This document shows, piece by piece, positions 18,901 through 27,123 of a stretch of DNA of 64,000 nucleotides. A model generated the notes under the pieces. It made no database searches, had not been told where the DNA came from, and was given only the letters and a program-made list of their open reading frames with translations. The translations under genes and the position numbers were made by a program. The stretch is from Patescibacteria group bacterium (GTDB lineage Bacteria > Patescibacteriota > Microgenomatia > UBA1406 > GWC2-37-13): NCBI GenBank assembly GCA_023380935.1, contig JAMCST010000016.1:25073-89072 (forward strand), written 5' to 3'. How positions within the stretch are numbered: the first letter of the stretch is position 1; each line of letters starts with the position of its first letter.

Positions 18901-21832
18901 CGTCGACGCTACCGGAGGCTTTAGCAGTGTCCCCGACTGGAATAATACCTGGGAAAATGTCACCAAACGCACCAGCAGCGGCAGCAGCGGCGTCTTTGGC
19001 GCCGGCACCACGGTCTATGCCCATGTGCGCAGCCGCGACAAGCTGGATAACCAATCAGACTGGTCTGACATCAGTTCGGTTGCGATCGGTCCCACCACCT
19101 GCACCGGCCAGACACCACCAACCATCAGCTGTTCGGTAAACAACAACGCCATTACCTTTAACTGGACCTACTCCGATCCGGCCGTGAGCAACTACTGGCT
19201 ACAGGCGAGCACCGGCAACAGCGTCAATGCCGACGGCTCGTTTGTCACCGCCCTTCCCAGTCCTCCGGACAACCACTGGGTCAGCGGCCTGACCGACACC
19301 CTCACCGGCCTTAACTATAACACTACTTATTACGCCCACGTTACCGGCTGGGGCGCCGGGCCGTGGTCAAGTATTGTCAGCTGTAAAACCGCGGCGCCAC
19401 CCACCACTCCCCAACCTTCATGCAGCTGTGCGGCCAACGGCGCCAGCATTACTTATCGTTGGACCCCGTCTTCGTATTACGATTACCATCTCCAGGTTGG
19501 CACGTCGACCACGCGCAGCGCTGACGGCTCGCTTGCCCAAGCCAACGTCTTTAATACCTGGGTCGGCGCCGGGCTGACCGAAAAGACCGTCGCGGGTTTG
19601 AGTCCGGACACTCCGTATTACGCGGTAATCCGCGGCACCCTAGACAACACTTACACCACTCATACCGACTGGGGCCCGACCCTGCCGACCGCAGCAATCT
19701 CCTGCACCTGCCCGGCCATGTCCGGCCCCACCATCACCAAAACCTGCAGCAGCTTGAGCGGCGACCAGTTGACGCTGAACTGGTCCGGCAACAGCGGCTT
19801 TACCAGCTTCTGGGTCCAGGTAAACCAACGCACCTCGTCGGACACGCCCACTGCCCGCGCCCCCTACGATCCCGGCGACGCTTATATGGACGGATCTTTG
19901 CTTAGCGCCAATACCTACAACAGCGGCTGGACCACCGATTCTAGCGTAACCCTTACTATTTCTCCAAACACCAAATACGACTATATCATCATCGGCAAAA
20001 CCGCCGGCGGCACGGTCTCGGCCTGGAACACCGCCTGGCCAAGCGATCCGAACGATGTCACCTGCCTCACCTCGGACATCGGCACCTACAACAGTTCGGT
20101 TTTTGTGGACAAAGGCAATGCTCCGTACACCGACCCGTCGCAAAATCTCGGTTGTGCCGTGAACGCGAGCGGCCAGTGCACCGGTTGCGAGGCCAACGAC
20201 GGCGCCTGGTGCAAGGGCTTTGACCTGGGCACTTACAACAATGGCATGGCGCGCGAACCGGGTTTGTGCGGCGCCCGCGCCTTACAGTTGGGCAGCGGCG
20301 CCACGCCAAACCGCCTTAACTCCGCCGACCAAGGTTTGCTTGATCTAGCCGACCGCACTTCCACGGCCGACGGATCATCCGGACAATATATGGTCAAATG
20401 TTACACCTATGACGATGCGGCCGGATTCAAACTCTGGGGTAGCGCCTTGCCAAATTATTCCTGTCAGGTGGTCAGAACCGAGATCGGTAACGCCAGCTAC
20501 CGCGGCGGCCGCGGTAAAATTAGCCTGCAGGTGATGGGGCGGTTTCCCGAATGGCTCAGCCAGGACCCCAACTACTGCACCGCCGGCAACCCCTGGCCGT
20601 GCAACTCTTGGCAAACCTGCCAGGCCGATATCAATCCCACCGACAATCCTAACCTGTTTGCCGACGACGGCGTCACCTTTGTCGGCGGACAGATCACCTG
20701 TAACTTCAGCAGCGGCCTGTTGAGTCCGGCGCGCTTCGAAGTGCGGCCGAACGACGTGCTTTATAGCTGTTCCTGGGGCGGATACAACCTGCCTCCCCGT
20801 TCCTACACCACCTGCGGCAGCGGCTATCCTTATTGTTCGGACTATCCCGCTACCCTAAGCGAAACCGCCCCGACCTCCAGCAACCCCTGGCCGGGGTATT
20901 TTGAGATGAATTGGGGATTTTTTGGCGGCGAGACCGGCCGTTCTTTCACCGTCAAGGTCGAGGCCGGCAGCGACTACAACAGTACCACCACCAATCCGCG
21001 CACCGTCACTATTAACAAAAGCAGCGCGACCGCCGGGTCGCCGTTTGGCTTTAACATCAACGCCACACCCACACCCACGCCTATCCCCACCCAGGCTCCC
21101 TGGAAACAACTGAAGGATGCTGATTTCCAGGGCAGTACCAACCTTAATAATCCGATTCCGGTGGCGCCATTGGACTATGACAGCGGCGCGGCCAACTCAG
21201 CGTACTTTGTCCTGAACCAAGGCGGCGTGGTCACTGCCCCCCAGGTCAATATAAAAACGAACAACGCCGCGGCCCAGGTCTCATCGCCAAACTGGCAGGT
21301 AAATACCTACAACTTTACCCAGTCGTTTGACAAAAGCATTTTCCTTAATTATGTCCGCTCAAGAAAAAAATACAAAACCATCACCAGCCTAAGCGAAATT
21401 GCCGCCGACGGGATCTATGTCCTCAACGTGGGGGGGGCTACCCCGTTGTCTGTAACCGTTTCCCAACTGCCCGACTACAACTTTGTCCTGATTGCCGACG
21501 GTGCGGCCGGCGTCTCGATCGACTCGGACATTAAAACGAGCGACTACGGCAAATCCCTGGCGATTATCGCCGACCTGATCAAGATCAACCCGAGCGTCAG
21601 CGAGATCAACGCCATCCTGATCGCTCCCCAGATCAATACTGACAACGGCGCGGCCGTCGACCAGGGATTGAAGATTGTCGGTAATTTGGTGACCGCCCAG
21701 CTAAACACCAACCGCTTTCAAGACACCACCAACCAGAAACCGGCCGTCTATATTGTCACCGACCCGAAAAAATATCTCGGACTGTTGCCTTATTTATCAA
21801 TTGACCTTTATGACTGGAGACAGTTGCAATAA
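15974..21832 (+). CDS. Giant secreted Cys/Ser-rich surface protein with FN3-like repeats
   Basis: 1952 residues. The signal peptide is MKKTILFHVLAIVLLFFIS, cleaved near VTA-KF. A Cys-rich knot (residues about 25-55) leads to a Pro/Thr and poly-Ser linker (about 57-108), a second Cys-rich region, and a long Thr/Ser/Asn/Cys-rich body. Between about residues 935 and 1365 four related units of roughly 100 residues resemble fibronectin type III domains. Later comes a second Pro/Thr linker (about 1697-1710) and a final domain of about 240 residues without Cys (APWKQLKDADFQG to the end). No membrane anchor or sorting signal ends the protein. It is probably a disulphide-rich adhesin or sheath protein presented with the pilin-like protein encoded next. 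The start MKKTIL at 15974 gives a proper signal peptide. Confidence 0.72.
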   Translation: MKKTILFHVLAIVLLFFISGRVTAKFPCDGDDGNCDYYYCCNKDCTSGTCLSCGSCTTHDPPPTNPPFPTNTPTPAGSSSSSSGGSSSSSSSSSSSSSTCTKPTYSCSVKSDCVASSGNYDCVNSTCRYYDLYACPNCDWRPNGWSCSSGCPWHHTIRSCVNGYLQDSGELSGGCTSNTVTTFPDCTTGANWGPLCVEWSCSQAGTGTFNIDGWLINQNAPDNAGNGWQAFVGVTAVRLDDCGSNCQTTHDYKFYSTTNDYGGGAVGSAGFPTSSRILGGMGGNLSDGNQFYFSPLGGSATAMQGDPTWGGSWAYGKGSDGQFGSGPRTICIQGYYHRSCSQQPNCPTCGTCTDGSASVYSNELCFTRPTPTPMPPTCTSFTDVHIEQCDSNSKFTNKDAACYTKNGTVTLNLGGMTTTATKMRFWEPSDPNTTCSSLSLGASDPAGKTGWTNEEAYSTTKTWALRSGDGDKKVCVYLSNGGGTTQCGGMIKLDTVPPTCQVQGPLSAYANPTSSYGYNAYGYDNQSVGFSQAAFIPTASDGTNWTNLCSANSSSCSGSTTFAKNNYHSYYVVCNARDKADNRCLGDPWCWDGLAPAKSCTGYSDCGATDKIKVWIIPDPPIVALNPGCVAGSSHPSVGLSLSSEGDEFQYYAYKSSDCTGTQIENSGWRTGWAASVYTFTSSLANYTGPVSWKARSRWTSDTNQYENWSSCSNFQVDSAASNPSVSCIRQGPGTNAGSCKFNCSWTPNSDSSCANDPFTYKESFTDTTGGSWVRPGTSTMDDVYDSLTNTIIDNVANGATLTANVRAKDSLGNASPGWASTSIDCNTNPPWCEGATISPASPQKKNTAISFSSTAKDTAGLSSCILSINGTTVSTAGLSGTSNACNLSWTPTADGSYTYQTTITDTDNLSSACQSGSYCIDTQKPGVPPGRKLTCAWDGTANGYRVTYEWSPVADNGCAGLSTTPYWSQISTSSSVDATGGFSSVPDWNNTWENVTKRTSSGSSGVFGAGTTVYAHVRSRDKLDNQSDWSDISSVAIGPTTCTGQTPPTISCSVNNNAITFNWTYSDPAVSNYWLQASTGNSVNADGSFVTALPSPPDNHWVSGLTDTLTGLNYNTTYYAHVTGWGAGPWSSIVSCKTAAPPTTPQPSCSCAANGASITYRWTPSSYYDYHLQVGTSTTRSADGSLAQANVFNTWVGAGLTEKTVAGLSPDTPYYAVIRGTLDNTYTTHTDWGPTLPTAAISCTCPAMSGPTITKTCSSLSGDQLTLNWSGNSGFTSFWVQVNQRTSSDTPTARAPYDPGDAYMDGSLLSANTYNSGWTTDSSVTLTISPNTKYDYIIIGKTAGGTVSAWNTAWPSDPNDVTCLTSDIGTYNSSVFVDKGNAPYTDPSQNLGCAVNASGQCTGCEANDGAWCKGFDLGTYNNGMAREPGLCGARALQLGSGATPNRLNSADQGLLDLADRTSTADGSSGQYMVKCYTYDDAAGFKLWGSALPNYSCQVVRTEIGNASYRGGRGKISLQVMGRFPEWLSQDPNYCTAGNPWPCNSWQTCQADINPTDNPNLFADDGVTFVGGQITCNFSSGLLSPARFEVRPNDVLYSCSWGGYNLPPRSYTTCGSGYPYCSDYPATLSETAPTSSNPWPGYFEMNWGFFGGETGRSFTVKVEAGSDYNSTTTNPRTVTINKSSATAGSPFGFNINATPTPTPIPTQAPWKQLKDADFQGSTNLNNPIPVAPLDYDSGAANSAYFVLNQGGVVTAPQVNIKTNNAAAQVSSPNWQVNTYNFTQSFDKSIFLNYVRSRKKYKTITSLSEIAADGIYVLNVGGATPLSVTVSQLPDYNFVLIADGAAGVSIDSDIKTSDYGKSLAIIADLIKINPSVSEINAILIAPQINTDNGAAVDQGLKIVGNLVTAQLNTNRFQDTTNQKPAVYIVTDPKKYLGLLPYLSIDLYDWRQLQ
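18775..20065 (+). repeat. Four tandem FN3-like protein repeats
   Basis: Units begin near 18775, 19101, 19410 and 19725 inside the giant surface protein. Each carries a tyr/trp-rich strand followed by a ...DGS/DATGG... loop and a closing Y-Y/V-Y-A strand: YWSQISTSSSVDATGG, NYWLQASTGNSVNADGS, DYHLQVGTSTTRSADGS and FWVQVNQRTSS, then VYAHVRSRD, YYAHVTGWG, YYAVIRGTL and YDYIIIGKT. The repeats are diverged, so they are protein-level duplications and not recent DNA copies. Confidence 0.6.
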
Positions 21833-21855
21833 CCATATAACATTTATCATGTATC

Positions 21856-22665
21856 ATGGAACATATAAAATTAAATAAAGTTGCGTCACAACAAGGCCAG
21901 GTGTTGTTAATTGTGTTGATGGTGATCGCCACCGCCTTGACCATCGCCTTTTCCGTATCATTTTCCAGCCGCCTGAACACCCAGACCGCCAAACTGGAAG
22001 AAGAGTCGCAAAAAGCATTGGCCGCGGCCGAGGCGGCGCTCGATGCCACCCTAAACAACGGGGCCGCGGTGAACCTGGGAACATTGGGTGGTGATTTTTC
22101 CGGATTCACCGGTGGCGCCACCATCGTCACCACCGCCTCAAACCAATTCATCACCCCGCTGCTGCGCAGCGACGGTCAGTATACCTTTTATCTGGCCGAC
22201 TACCAGCTGAACACCAATAGCTTTTCCAACTACTGGAAACACGACATCAGCGCCATCTACTTCCAGTCCGAGTCAAGCGGCTGTGCCAACAACAGCGCGG
22301 TAGAACTGACCTTAATCAAAGCGGACAACAGCGTCGGACAGCGCTATATTATTGACCCGTGCTCGCGTATCGAAAACAACACCGGCGCCTTGGCAACCAC
22401 GGCCGGCGGCAGTTTTCTCAACGTCAGCTTTGCCTATAAAACCACCACAACGGTCACGATTGGCAGTGATACCAAGGTGATGCTCGTGCGCGTGATCGGC
22501 GCCGCGACCAAGATCGGTCTGGAAACCGCTGCGGCTACGCCGTTTCCGCTACAGGGAAAAACGATCATTTCCGAAGCCAAGACTACGACCGGCGTCACCA
22601 AGAAAATTCAGCTCTTCCAGTCCTTTCCCCAGATCCCGGCTGACTTTTTCGTTACAAGCTTCTAA
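21856..22665 (+). CDS. PilX-like type IV pilin-related membrane protein
   Basis: 269 residues. The N-terminus has a short charged leader ending SQQGQ, then one long hydrophobic helix (VLLIVLMVIATALTIAFSV). An amphipathic helix with EEESQKALAAAEAALDATL follows, the pattern of PilX-type minor pilins and related exported proteins. The remaining 210 residues are a beta-rich domain with two Cys. The prepilin peptidase site is not canonical: the helix is preceded by Gly-Gln, and Glu at +5 is missing. It follows the giant surface protein by 23 bases and probably helps export or anchor it. Confidence 0.65.
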   Translation: MEHIKLNKVASQQGQVLLIVLMVIATALTIAFSVSFSSRLNTQTAKLEEESQKALAAAEAALDATLNNGAAVNLGTLGGDFSGFTGGATIVTTASNQFITPLLRSDGQYTFYLADYQLNTNSFSNYWKHDISAIYFQSESSGCANNSAVELTLIKADNSVGQRYIIDPCSRIENNTGALATTAGGSFLNVSFAYKTTTTVTIGSDTKVMLVRVIGAATKIGLETAAATPFPLQGKTIISEAKTTTGVTKKIQLFQSFPQIPADFFVTSF

Positions 22666-22672
22666 AATATAT

Positions 22673-22795
22673 TTACCCGTGCCGGGTGGGGTGATCGTCG
22701 AGAATAATCCCGACACAGTCGCGAAACTCATCCTTCCAGGCCTTAAGAAACTCAAGTGAACGGATGGTGGGAATCACGACGGCTGTCGTTGACAT
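22673..22795 (-). pseudogene. Truncated N-terminus of an RGP/UDP-arabinopyranose mutase family gene
   Basis: A 40-residue frame starts MSTTAVVIPTIRSLEFLKAW and ends at a TAA. It matches the N-terminus of reversibly glycosylated polypeptides (plant form DIVIPTIRNLDFLEMW), which interconvert UDP-arabinose ring forms; full-length members exceed 300 residues. The DDD metal motif and the rest are absent. It begins 7 bases after the FNR-like gene stop on the same strand, so it was the second gene of an operon. It ends against the convergent pilin gene, whose locus probably replaced the remainder. Confidence 0.65.
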
Positions 22796-22802
22796 GGGTG
22801 GA

Positions 22803-23543
22803 TTAATATTTTTCAAAATAGACCTGTCCTGGTGGCACCCGATATTGATCTGTTAATGTTTGACGCATGGTCTCGACCATTTCCCGCCGACCACACAGGT
22901 AATAGTCGTGCTCACCCAAGACGCTACCGGACATCACCAGGGATTTTAGACCAACGTCAATATGCCCCAAGCCGAAGTCCGGCCGGTCAGGTTCTGACAC
23001 GGCGGCCAGACTGGTTTCTCGGGATAGATAAATCTGGAAGTCAAAGCGCGCATCGGTTTGTTTTAGCTGCTTCAGTTCCGCCAGATAAAAAACGTCTTTT
23101 ATTGTTGCCAGGCCCCAAAGTAGTTTTACCGGGGTGGGAAAACCGGTAACGCGTAACTTTTCCAGCAGCGCCAGCATTGGTGCGATGCCGGTGCCGGTGG
23201 CAAGAAAAAGCTTGGGACGGTGACTGTCACGCAGGTAAAACTGGCCGGCCGGCCCCTGAAAATTGACCGATGCGCCGATCGCCAGACCGCGCAAATAGAC
23301 CGATCCGGCGCCGTTGGGCACCAGTTTAACCAACAGATCAAACCGATCGGTAGTGGTTTCGGCCGAAGCAATCGAGTAAAGTCGGCGCGCCAGCGCTCCG
23401 TCCGGCTGCGGCACCTCCATGATCACATACTGCCCGGCGCAGAAAGCCAGATGCGCCGGACTGGTCAACTGAAAACGACATCGAATTACGTCATTGGTTA
23501 GGGCTTTCCTTTCTACTAAATTAGTTTGATAATGATTAAGCAT
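22803..23543 (-). CDS. FAD/NAD(P)-binding oxidoreductase, ferredoxin reductase family
   Basis: 246 residues, two-domain FNR fold. The FAD domain has ARRLYSIAS (the RxYS flavin motif, about residues 53-61) and a GSVYLRGLAIG loop. The NAD(P) domain has LFLATGTGIAPMLALLEKL (about 111-129), KLLWGLATIKDVFYL and the C-terminal YYLCGRREMVE and VYFEKY. There is no iron-sulphur Cys cluster, so it needs a separate electron partner, not visible here. It transfers electrons between NAD(P)H and an unknown acceptor. The downstream neighbour is the broken RGP gene. Confidence 0.88.
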   Translation of the reverse strand: MLNHYQTNLVERKALTNDVIRCRFQLTSPAHLAFCAGQYVIMEVPQPDGALARRLYSIASAETTTDRFDLLVKLVPNGAGSVYLRGLAIGASVNFQGPAGQFYLRDSHRPKLFLATGTGIAPMLALLEKLRVTGFPTPVKLLWGLATIKDVFYLAELKQLKQTDARFDFQIYLSRETSLAAVSEPDRPDFGLGHIDVGLKSLVMSGSVLGEHDYYLCGRREMVETMRQTLTDQYRVPPGQVYFEKY

Positions 23544-23568
23544 ACGCTGTCAAGATAAATGAATTAAG

Positions 23569-24015
23569 TTAAGGAACGGCCGGATCAATCGCTTGAGCCA
23601 TCTGCCGGTAAGACTGGGCGCGTTTTTCATCGCCTTTGGCTTGATAAAGCTGACATAGACGGTATAACACGTCTTTTGCTTTCGGGTTTTTCTTAATATC
23701 CTGTTCAAGTTTATTAATCATGGCTTCGCGTTGGTATTTTTCCGCAAAAATCTGCTGTTCCAGGTTGTTGCCGTAGCTGGCGGCGTATTGTTTTAACTGG
23801 TCGGGGAAAATATCCAGGCGGCTGATCCGGCGCAGATAGTTAATCGCGGCGCCGTGACTACCGTCAGCCAAACTAAAGTACAACGGGGAGATTTGCTGTG
23901 AACTCACCAGATTAAGCAGAAGTAACAGCGCCAGCAGGCTGCCGGTTGCCAAACCGCCGGCCCGCCGCCAGTGGTGTTGCCACGGCAATTTGGTGATTTT
24001 TTTGGTCTTCCCCAT
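23569..24015 (-). CDS. Membrane-anchored TPR-like protein
   Basis: 148 residues. A basic N-terminus (MGKTKKITKLPWQHHWRR) precedes one membrane helix (GGLATGSLLALLLLLNLV, about residues 20-37). Helical hairpins follow, ending with a tetratricopeptide-like unit (KAKDVLYRLCQLYQAKGDEKRAQSYRQ split over about residues 112-138). Possibly a scaffold for envelope assembly. Its start is about 30 bases downstream of a TATAAT on the minus strand; the divergent ATPase gene starts at 24122. No specific function can be named. Confidence 0.65.
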   Translation of the reverse strand: MGKTKKITKLPWQHHWRRAGGLATGSLLALLLLLNLVSSQQISPLYFSLADGSHGAAINYLRRISRLDIFPDQLKQYAASYGNNLEQQIFAEKYQREAMINKLEQDIKKNPKAKDVLYRLCQLYQAKGDEKRAQSYRQMAQAIDPAVP

Positions 24016-24121
24016 CGTGTCGCAATGATTTTGCTAATACCGCTATTATATACCGGTTAGTCGGGAAATTGCATCGGGATAATCGTTCCCAAATCAAGGT
24101 AAGTTGGTATATAATTTTTGT

Positions 24122-26482
24122 ATGGATGTTGTCTATCTGCAAACCCTCGGAGACCGCCTCGTTACCCTGGTCTTCGCCCTGACCGCGCTGGCATTGGCGA
24201 CAATCATCACTTTTTTATTGCTTTATCTACTGATAATCTATATGCGCCTGAAACGGCGCGAGCAGATTTCCCTGGAAATGCTGACCCTGGAGGTACGGAT
24301 GCAAAAAGACAACGAGATCAAGGTTGACGCGGCCGAACAGATGTTTGCTTCGTTTGCCTCGTTGAAAAAGTCGGGGATGTTTTCTTTCCTCGATCTTAAC
24401 GACGTGCTTGCTTTTGAGATCGTTGGTCGTCCGTCAGACATCCGTTTTTACGTCTCGGCACCGGCGCGTCTAGTCGATCTGGTGGAAAAAACCATCTATA
24501 GCTACTACCCGATGGCCGATGTCCGCCGGGTCGACGAACCCAACATCTTCAGCGAAACCGGCAAGGTCGCCACCGGATCACTGATCACTAAGGACCTCGC
24601 CTATATGCCGTTGAAAACCTATCGCGACCTGGCCACCGATCCGCTGGCCGCCATCACCTCGGCCCTGTCAAAAATCAGCACCGGTGAGGGCGCCATGGTT
24701 CAGATTCTCATCCGACCGTCCGAAGCCAAGTGGAAAAAGCAGGGCAAAGCCTATGTTTCCTCGACCAAAAAAACCGAGGCCAACCCGGAAAAAGCCACCT
24801 TCAAAACCGATCCCAAGATGCTGGAAAAAATCGACGAGAAGTGCAGCCGCACCGGTTTTGAAACCGCCATTCGCTTCGTCGTCTCGGCCAGAAACAAGGA
24901 AACCGCTTCGGTGCACCTGCGCAACATCAAAAACGCCTTTACCCAGTTCAACGGCGACCTCAACTCGCTAACCAGCGCCAATACCATGTTCCAGGGCGGT
25001 TTTATGATTAACTGCATCTATAAATTTTTCCCGGTGGTCGAACTGCCATTTTCCCGGTCTTCATCAATTTTGTCCTCGGATGAGTTGGCCAGCATGTTTC
25101 ATTTTCCCAACAAGACCATCGAAACACCCCACATCCAGTGGTTAAGGGCCAAGACCGCGCCGGTGGCCGCCGATATTCCCAGCGGCACGAACGACGACAC
25201 CTTTATCGGCTATGGTTATTACCGCGGCGTCAAACGGCCGGTAGCGGTCGGCTTTAGAGACCGCCAACGCCACGTCTACATCATCGGCAAGACCGGAACC
25301 GGCAAGTCGGAACTGCTCAAGGAGATGATCAAACAGGATATCAAGGCCGGCTATGGCGTCTGCGTGATCGACCCCCACGGCGACCTGATCGACGATACGA
25401 TCCGCTATATCCCGCCGGAGCGGGCCGAAGACGTTATCTACTTTGACCCGTCCGACACCGAGCGGCCGATGGGCTTGAATTTGCTCGAGGCGAAAACCGA
25501 GGAACAACGCCATTTTATCACCACCGCCATCATTAATCTGATGTACAAACTGTACGATCCCCAGCGCACCGGCATCATCGGACCGCGCTTCGAACACGCG
25601 GTACGCAACGCCATGCTGACGATCATGGTCGATCCGGGCGCCACCTTTATCGAGGTGGTACGCGTCCTGACCGACGCCAAATATGTCCAGGAACTGCTTC
25701 CCCGCGTCCAGGATCCGATCGTCAGGCGCTACTGGACCGACCAGATCGCCCAAACTTCCGACTTCCACAAATCCGAGGTGTTGGACTACATCGTTTCCAA
25801 ATTCGGTCGGTTTGTCACCAACAAAACCATGCGCAACATCATCGGCCAGTCGCGCTCGTCGTTCGATTTCCGTTCGGCCATGGACGAAGGCAAAATTCTT
25901 CTGATTAATCTTTCCAAAGGCAAACTGGGTGAGGAAAACTCGAGCTTCCTGGGACTGGTGCTAATCCCAAAGATTTTGATGGCGGCGATGAGCCGCCAGG
26001 AGATTCCCGAGGAAAAACGGCGGGATTTTTTCCTTTACGTCGATGAGTTCCAAAACTTTGCCACGCCGGACTTTGCCACCATCCTTTCCGAGGCGAGAAA
26101 GTATCACTTGAGCCTGACCGTCGCCAACCAGTTTATCGGCCAGATGGACGAGGAGGTAAAAAACGCCGTTTTCGGCAACGTCGGCACGCTGATTTCCTTC
26201 CGGGTCGGCGTCACCGATGCCTCGTATATCCAGCGCGAGTTCCAGCCGGTCTTCGGCGAGTCTGACCTGATCAATATCGAACGCTTCCATATTTACATGA
26301 AAACGATTGTAAATAACGAGCCGGTGCCGCCATTTTCCGTTGACCTGACCAAGGACTTCAAAAAAATCCAGGCCGCGGCCAATGAGAAAATTGCCCAGGC
26401 AGTCATTCAATTATCGCGATTAAAGTACGGACGCCCCAGGGAACTGGTTGAGGCGGAAATTGTGCAAAGATCACACTTATGA
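24122..26482 (+). CDS. HerA/VirD4-like membrane-anchored ATPase (DUF87 type)
   Basis: 786 residues. An N-terminal membrane helix (about residues 14-40, LALATIITFLLLYLLII) is followed by an extended mixed domain (about 45-350). A hexameric FtsK/HerA-type ATPase comes next: Walker A IIGKTGTGKSELL (about 387-399), CVIDPHGDLIDD (about 415) and Walker B FFLYVDEFQNFATPDF (about 635), plus a C-terminal VGVTDASYIQREF sensor region. It resembles conjugative coupling and VirB4-like proteins common in CPR genomes, which are thought to act with pilin-like proteins in secretion or DNA transfer. The start at 24122 has TATAAT 6 bases upstream. It overlaps acylphosphatase by ATGA. Confidence 0.83.
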   Translation: MDVVYLQTLGDRLVTLVFALTALALATIITFLLLYLLIIYMRLKRREQISLEMLTLEVRMQKDNEIKVDAAEQMFASFASLKKSGMFSFLDLNDVLAFEIVGRPSDIRFYVSAPARLVDLVEKTIYSYYPMADVRRVDEPNIFSETGKVATGSLITKDLAYMPLKTYRDLATDPLAAITSALSKISTGEGAMVQILIRPSEAKWKKQGKAYVSSTKKTEANPEKATFKTDPKMLEKIDEKCSRTGFETAIRFVVSARNKETASVHLRNIKNAFTQFNGDLNSLTSANTMFQGGFMINCIYKFFPVVELPFSRSSSILSSDELASMFHFPNKTIETPHIQWLRAKTAPVAADIPSGTNDDTFIGYGYYRGVKRPVAVGFRDRQRHVYIIGKTGTGKSELLKEMIKQDIKAGYGVCVIDPHGDLIDDTIRYIPPERAEDVIYFDPSDTERPMGLNLLEAKTEEQRHFITTAIINLMYKLYDPQRTGIIGPRFEHAVRNAMLTIMVDPGATFIEVVRVLTDAKYVQELLPRVQDPIVRRYWTDQIAQTSDFHKSEVLDYIVSKFGRFVTNKTMRNIIGQSRSSFDFRSAMDEGKILLINLSKGKLGEENSSFLGLVLIPKILMAAMSRQEIPEEKRRDFFLYVDEFQNFATPDFATILSEARKYHLSLTVANQFIGQMDEEVKNAVFGNVGTLISFRVGVTDASYIQREFQPVFGESDLINIERFHIYMKTIVNNEPVPPFSVDLTKDFKKIQAAANEKIAQAVIQLSRLKYGRPRELVEAEIVQRSHL

Positions 26483-26778
26483 TGAAACAAGCCCGTCTGT
26501 TTGTGCGCGGCGACGTGATTGGCGTTGGGTTCCGCGCCTGGACCAAGATCCAGGCTAAGATTAACGGTGTTTCCGGCTGGGTACGCAATGTGTTTGACGA
26601 CGAGACGCGTTTCGGCAAAAACGGCGGAGTCGAGGCAGTGGTTCAGGGTGACGCGGACAGCGTTGACCGTATAATCGCCTTGATAAAAACCGGCCCGCCG
26701 GTGGCCCGCGTCGAGGAGGTAGAGGTGGTCTGGGAAGAACCCAAGGAAATCATCGAAGATTTTTCCATTCGTAAATAA
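26479..26778 (+). CDS. acyP: Acylphosphatase
   Basis: Hydrolyses acyl phosphates such as acetyl phosphate or carbamoyl phosphate. 99 residues. The phosphate loop is VRGDVIGVGFRAW with the catalytic Arg (usual form G-x-V-Q-G-V-G-F-R), and the catalytic Asn lies in GVSGWVRNVFDD. C-terminal VEAVVQGDADSVDRII closes the ferredoxin-like fold. The ATG lies inside the stop of the upstream ATPase gene, so translation is coupled. Confidence 0.93.
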   Translation: MMKQARLFVRGDVIGVGFRAWTKIQAKINGVSGWVRNVFDDETRFGKNGGVEAVVQGDADSVDRIIALIKTGPPVARVEEVEVVWEEPKEIIEDFSIRK

Positions 26779-26790
26779 TACAATACTATT

Positions 26791-27123
26791 ATGTCAGACG
26801 CGTTCTTTTCGCTGGCCTTTAAGGCAAGTTTTTTAACCCTGCTCGTTTCCAGCCTGCTGGTGGTCTATCACGCCATGCGCTCGGCCAAGACGCTGGGCGG
26901 CACACTGGGCCAGGGACTGAAAAAAGTGGCGGCCGGCACCACTTTGGACACAATCATGATTATTACCTACATGTTGCTGGAACGGGGCGACCGCGGCATA
27001 CTCAACGACGAACAAATCAGGCTTTTCTTTGTGACGGTCGGCATCTTCGGCGCCGCTTTGTTGATCGCCGGCTACCTCCAAATTTACCGCATTTCCAAAC
27101 GCCTCAAACTGTTTACCGTCTAG
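26791..27123 (+). CDS. Small three-helix membrane protein, unknown
   Basis: 110 residues, not recognised. Hydrophobic segments lie at about 8-26 (AFKASFLTLLVSSLLVVYH), about 50-62 (weak, DTIMIITYMLL) and 79-98 (LFFVTVGIFGAALLIAGYL). The C-terminus is basic (RISKRLKLFTV). TACAAT ends 6 bases before the ATG, so it can be transcribed on its own as well as with acyP. Its 3' end overlaps the convergent gene by 11 bases. Confidence 0.65.
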   Translation: MSDAFFSLAFKASFLTLLVSSLLVVYHAMRSAKTLGGTLGQGLKKVAAGTTLDTIMIITYMLLERGDRGILNDEQIRLFFVTVGIFGAALLIAGYLQIYRISKRLKLFTV

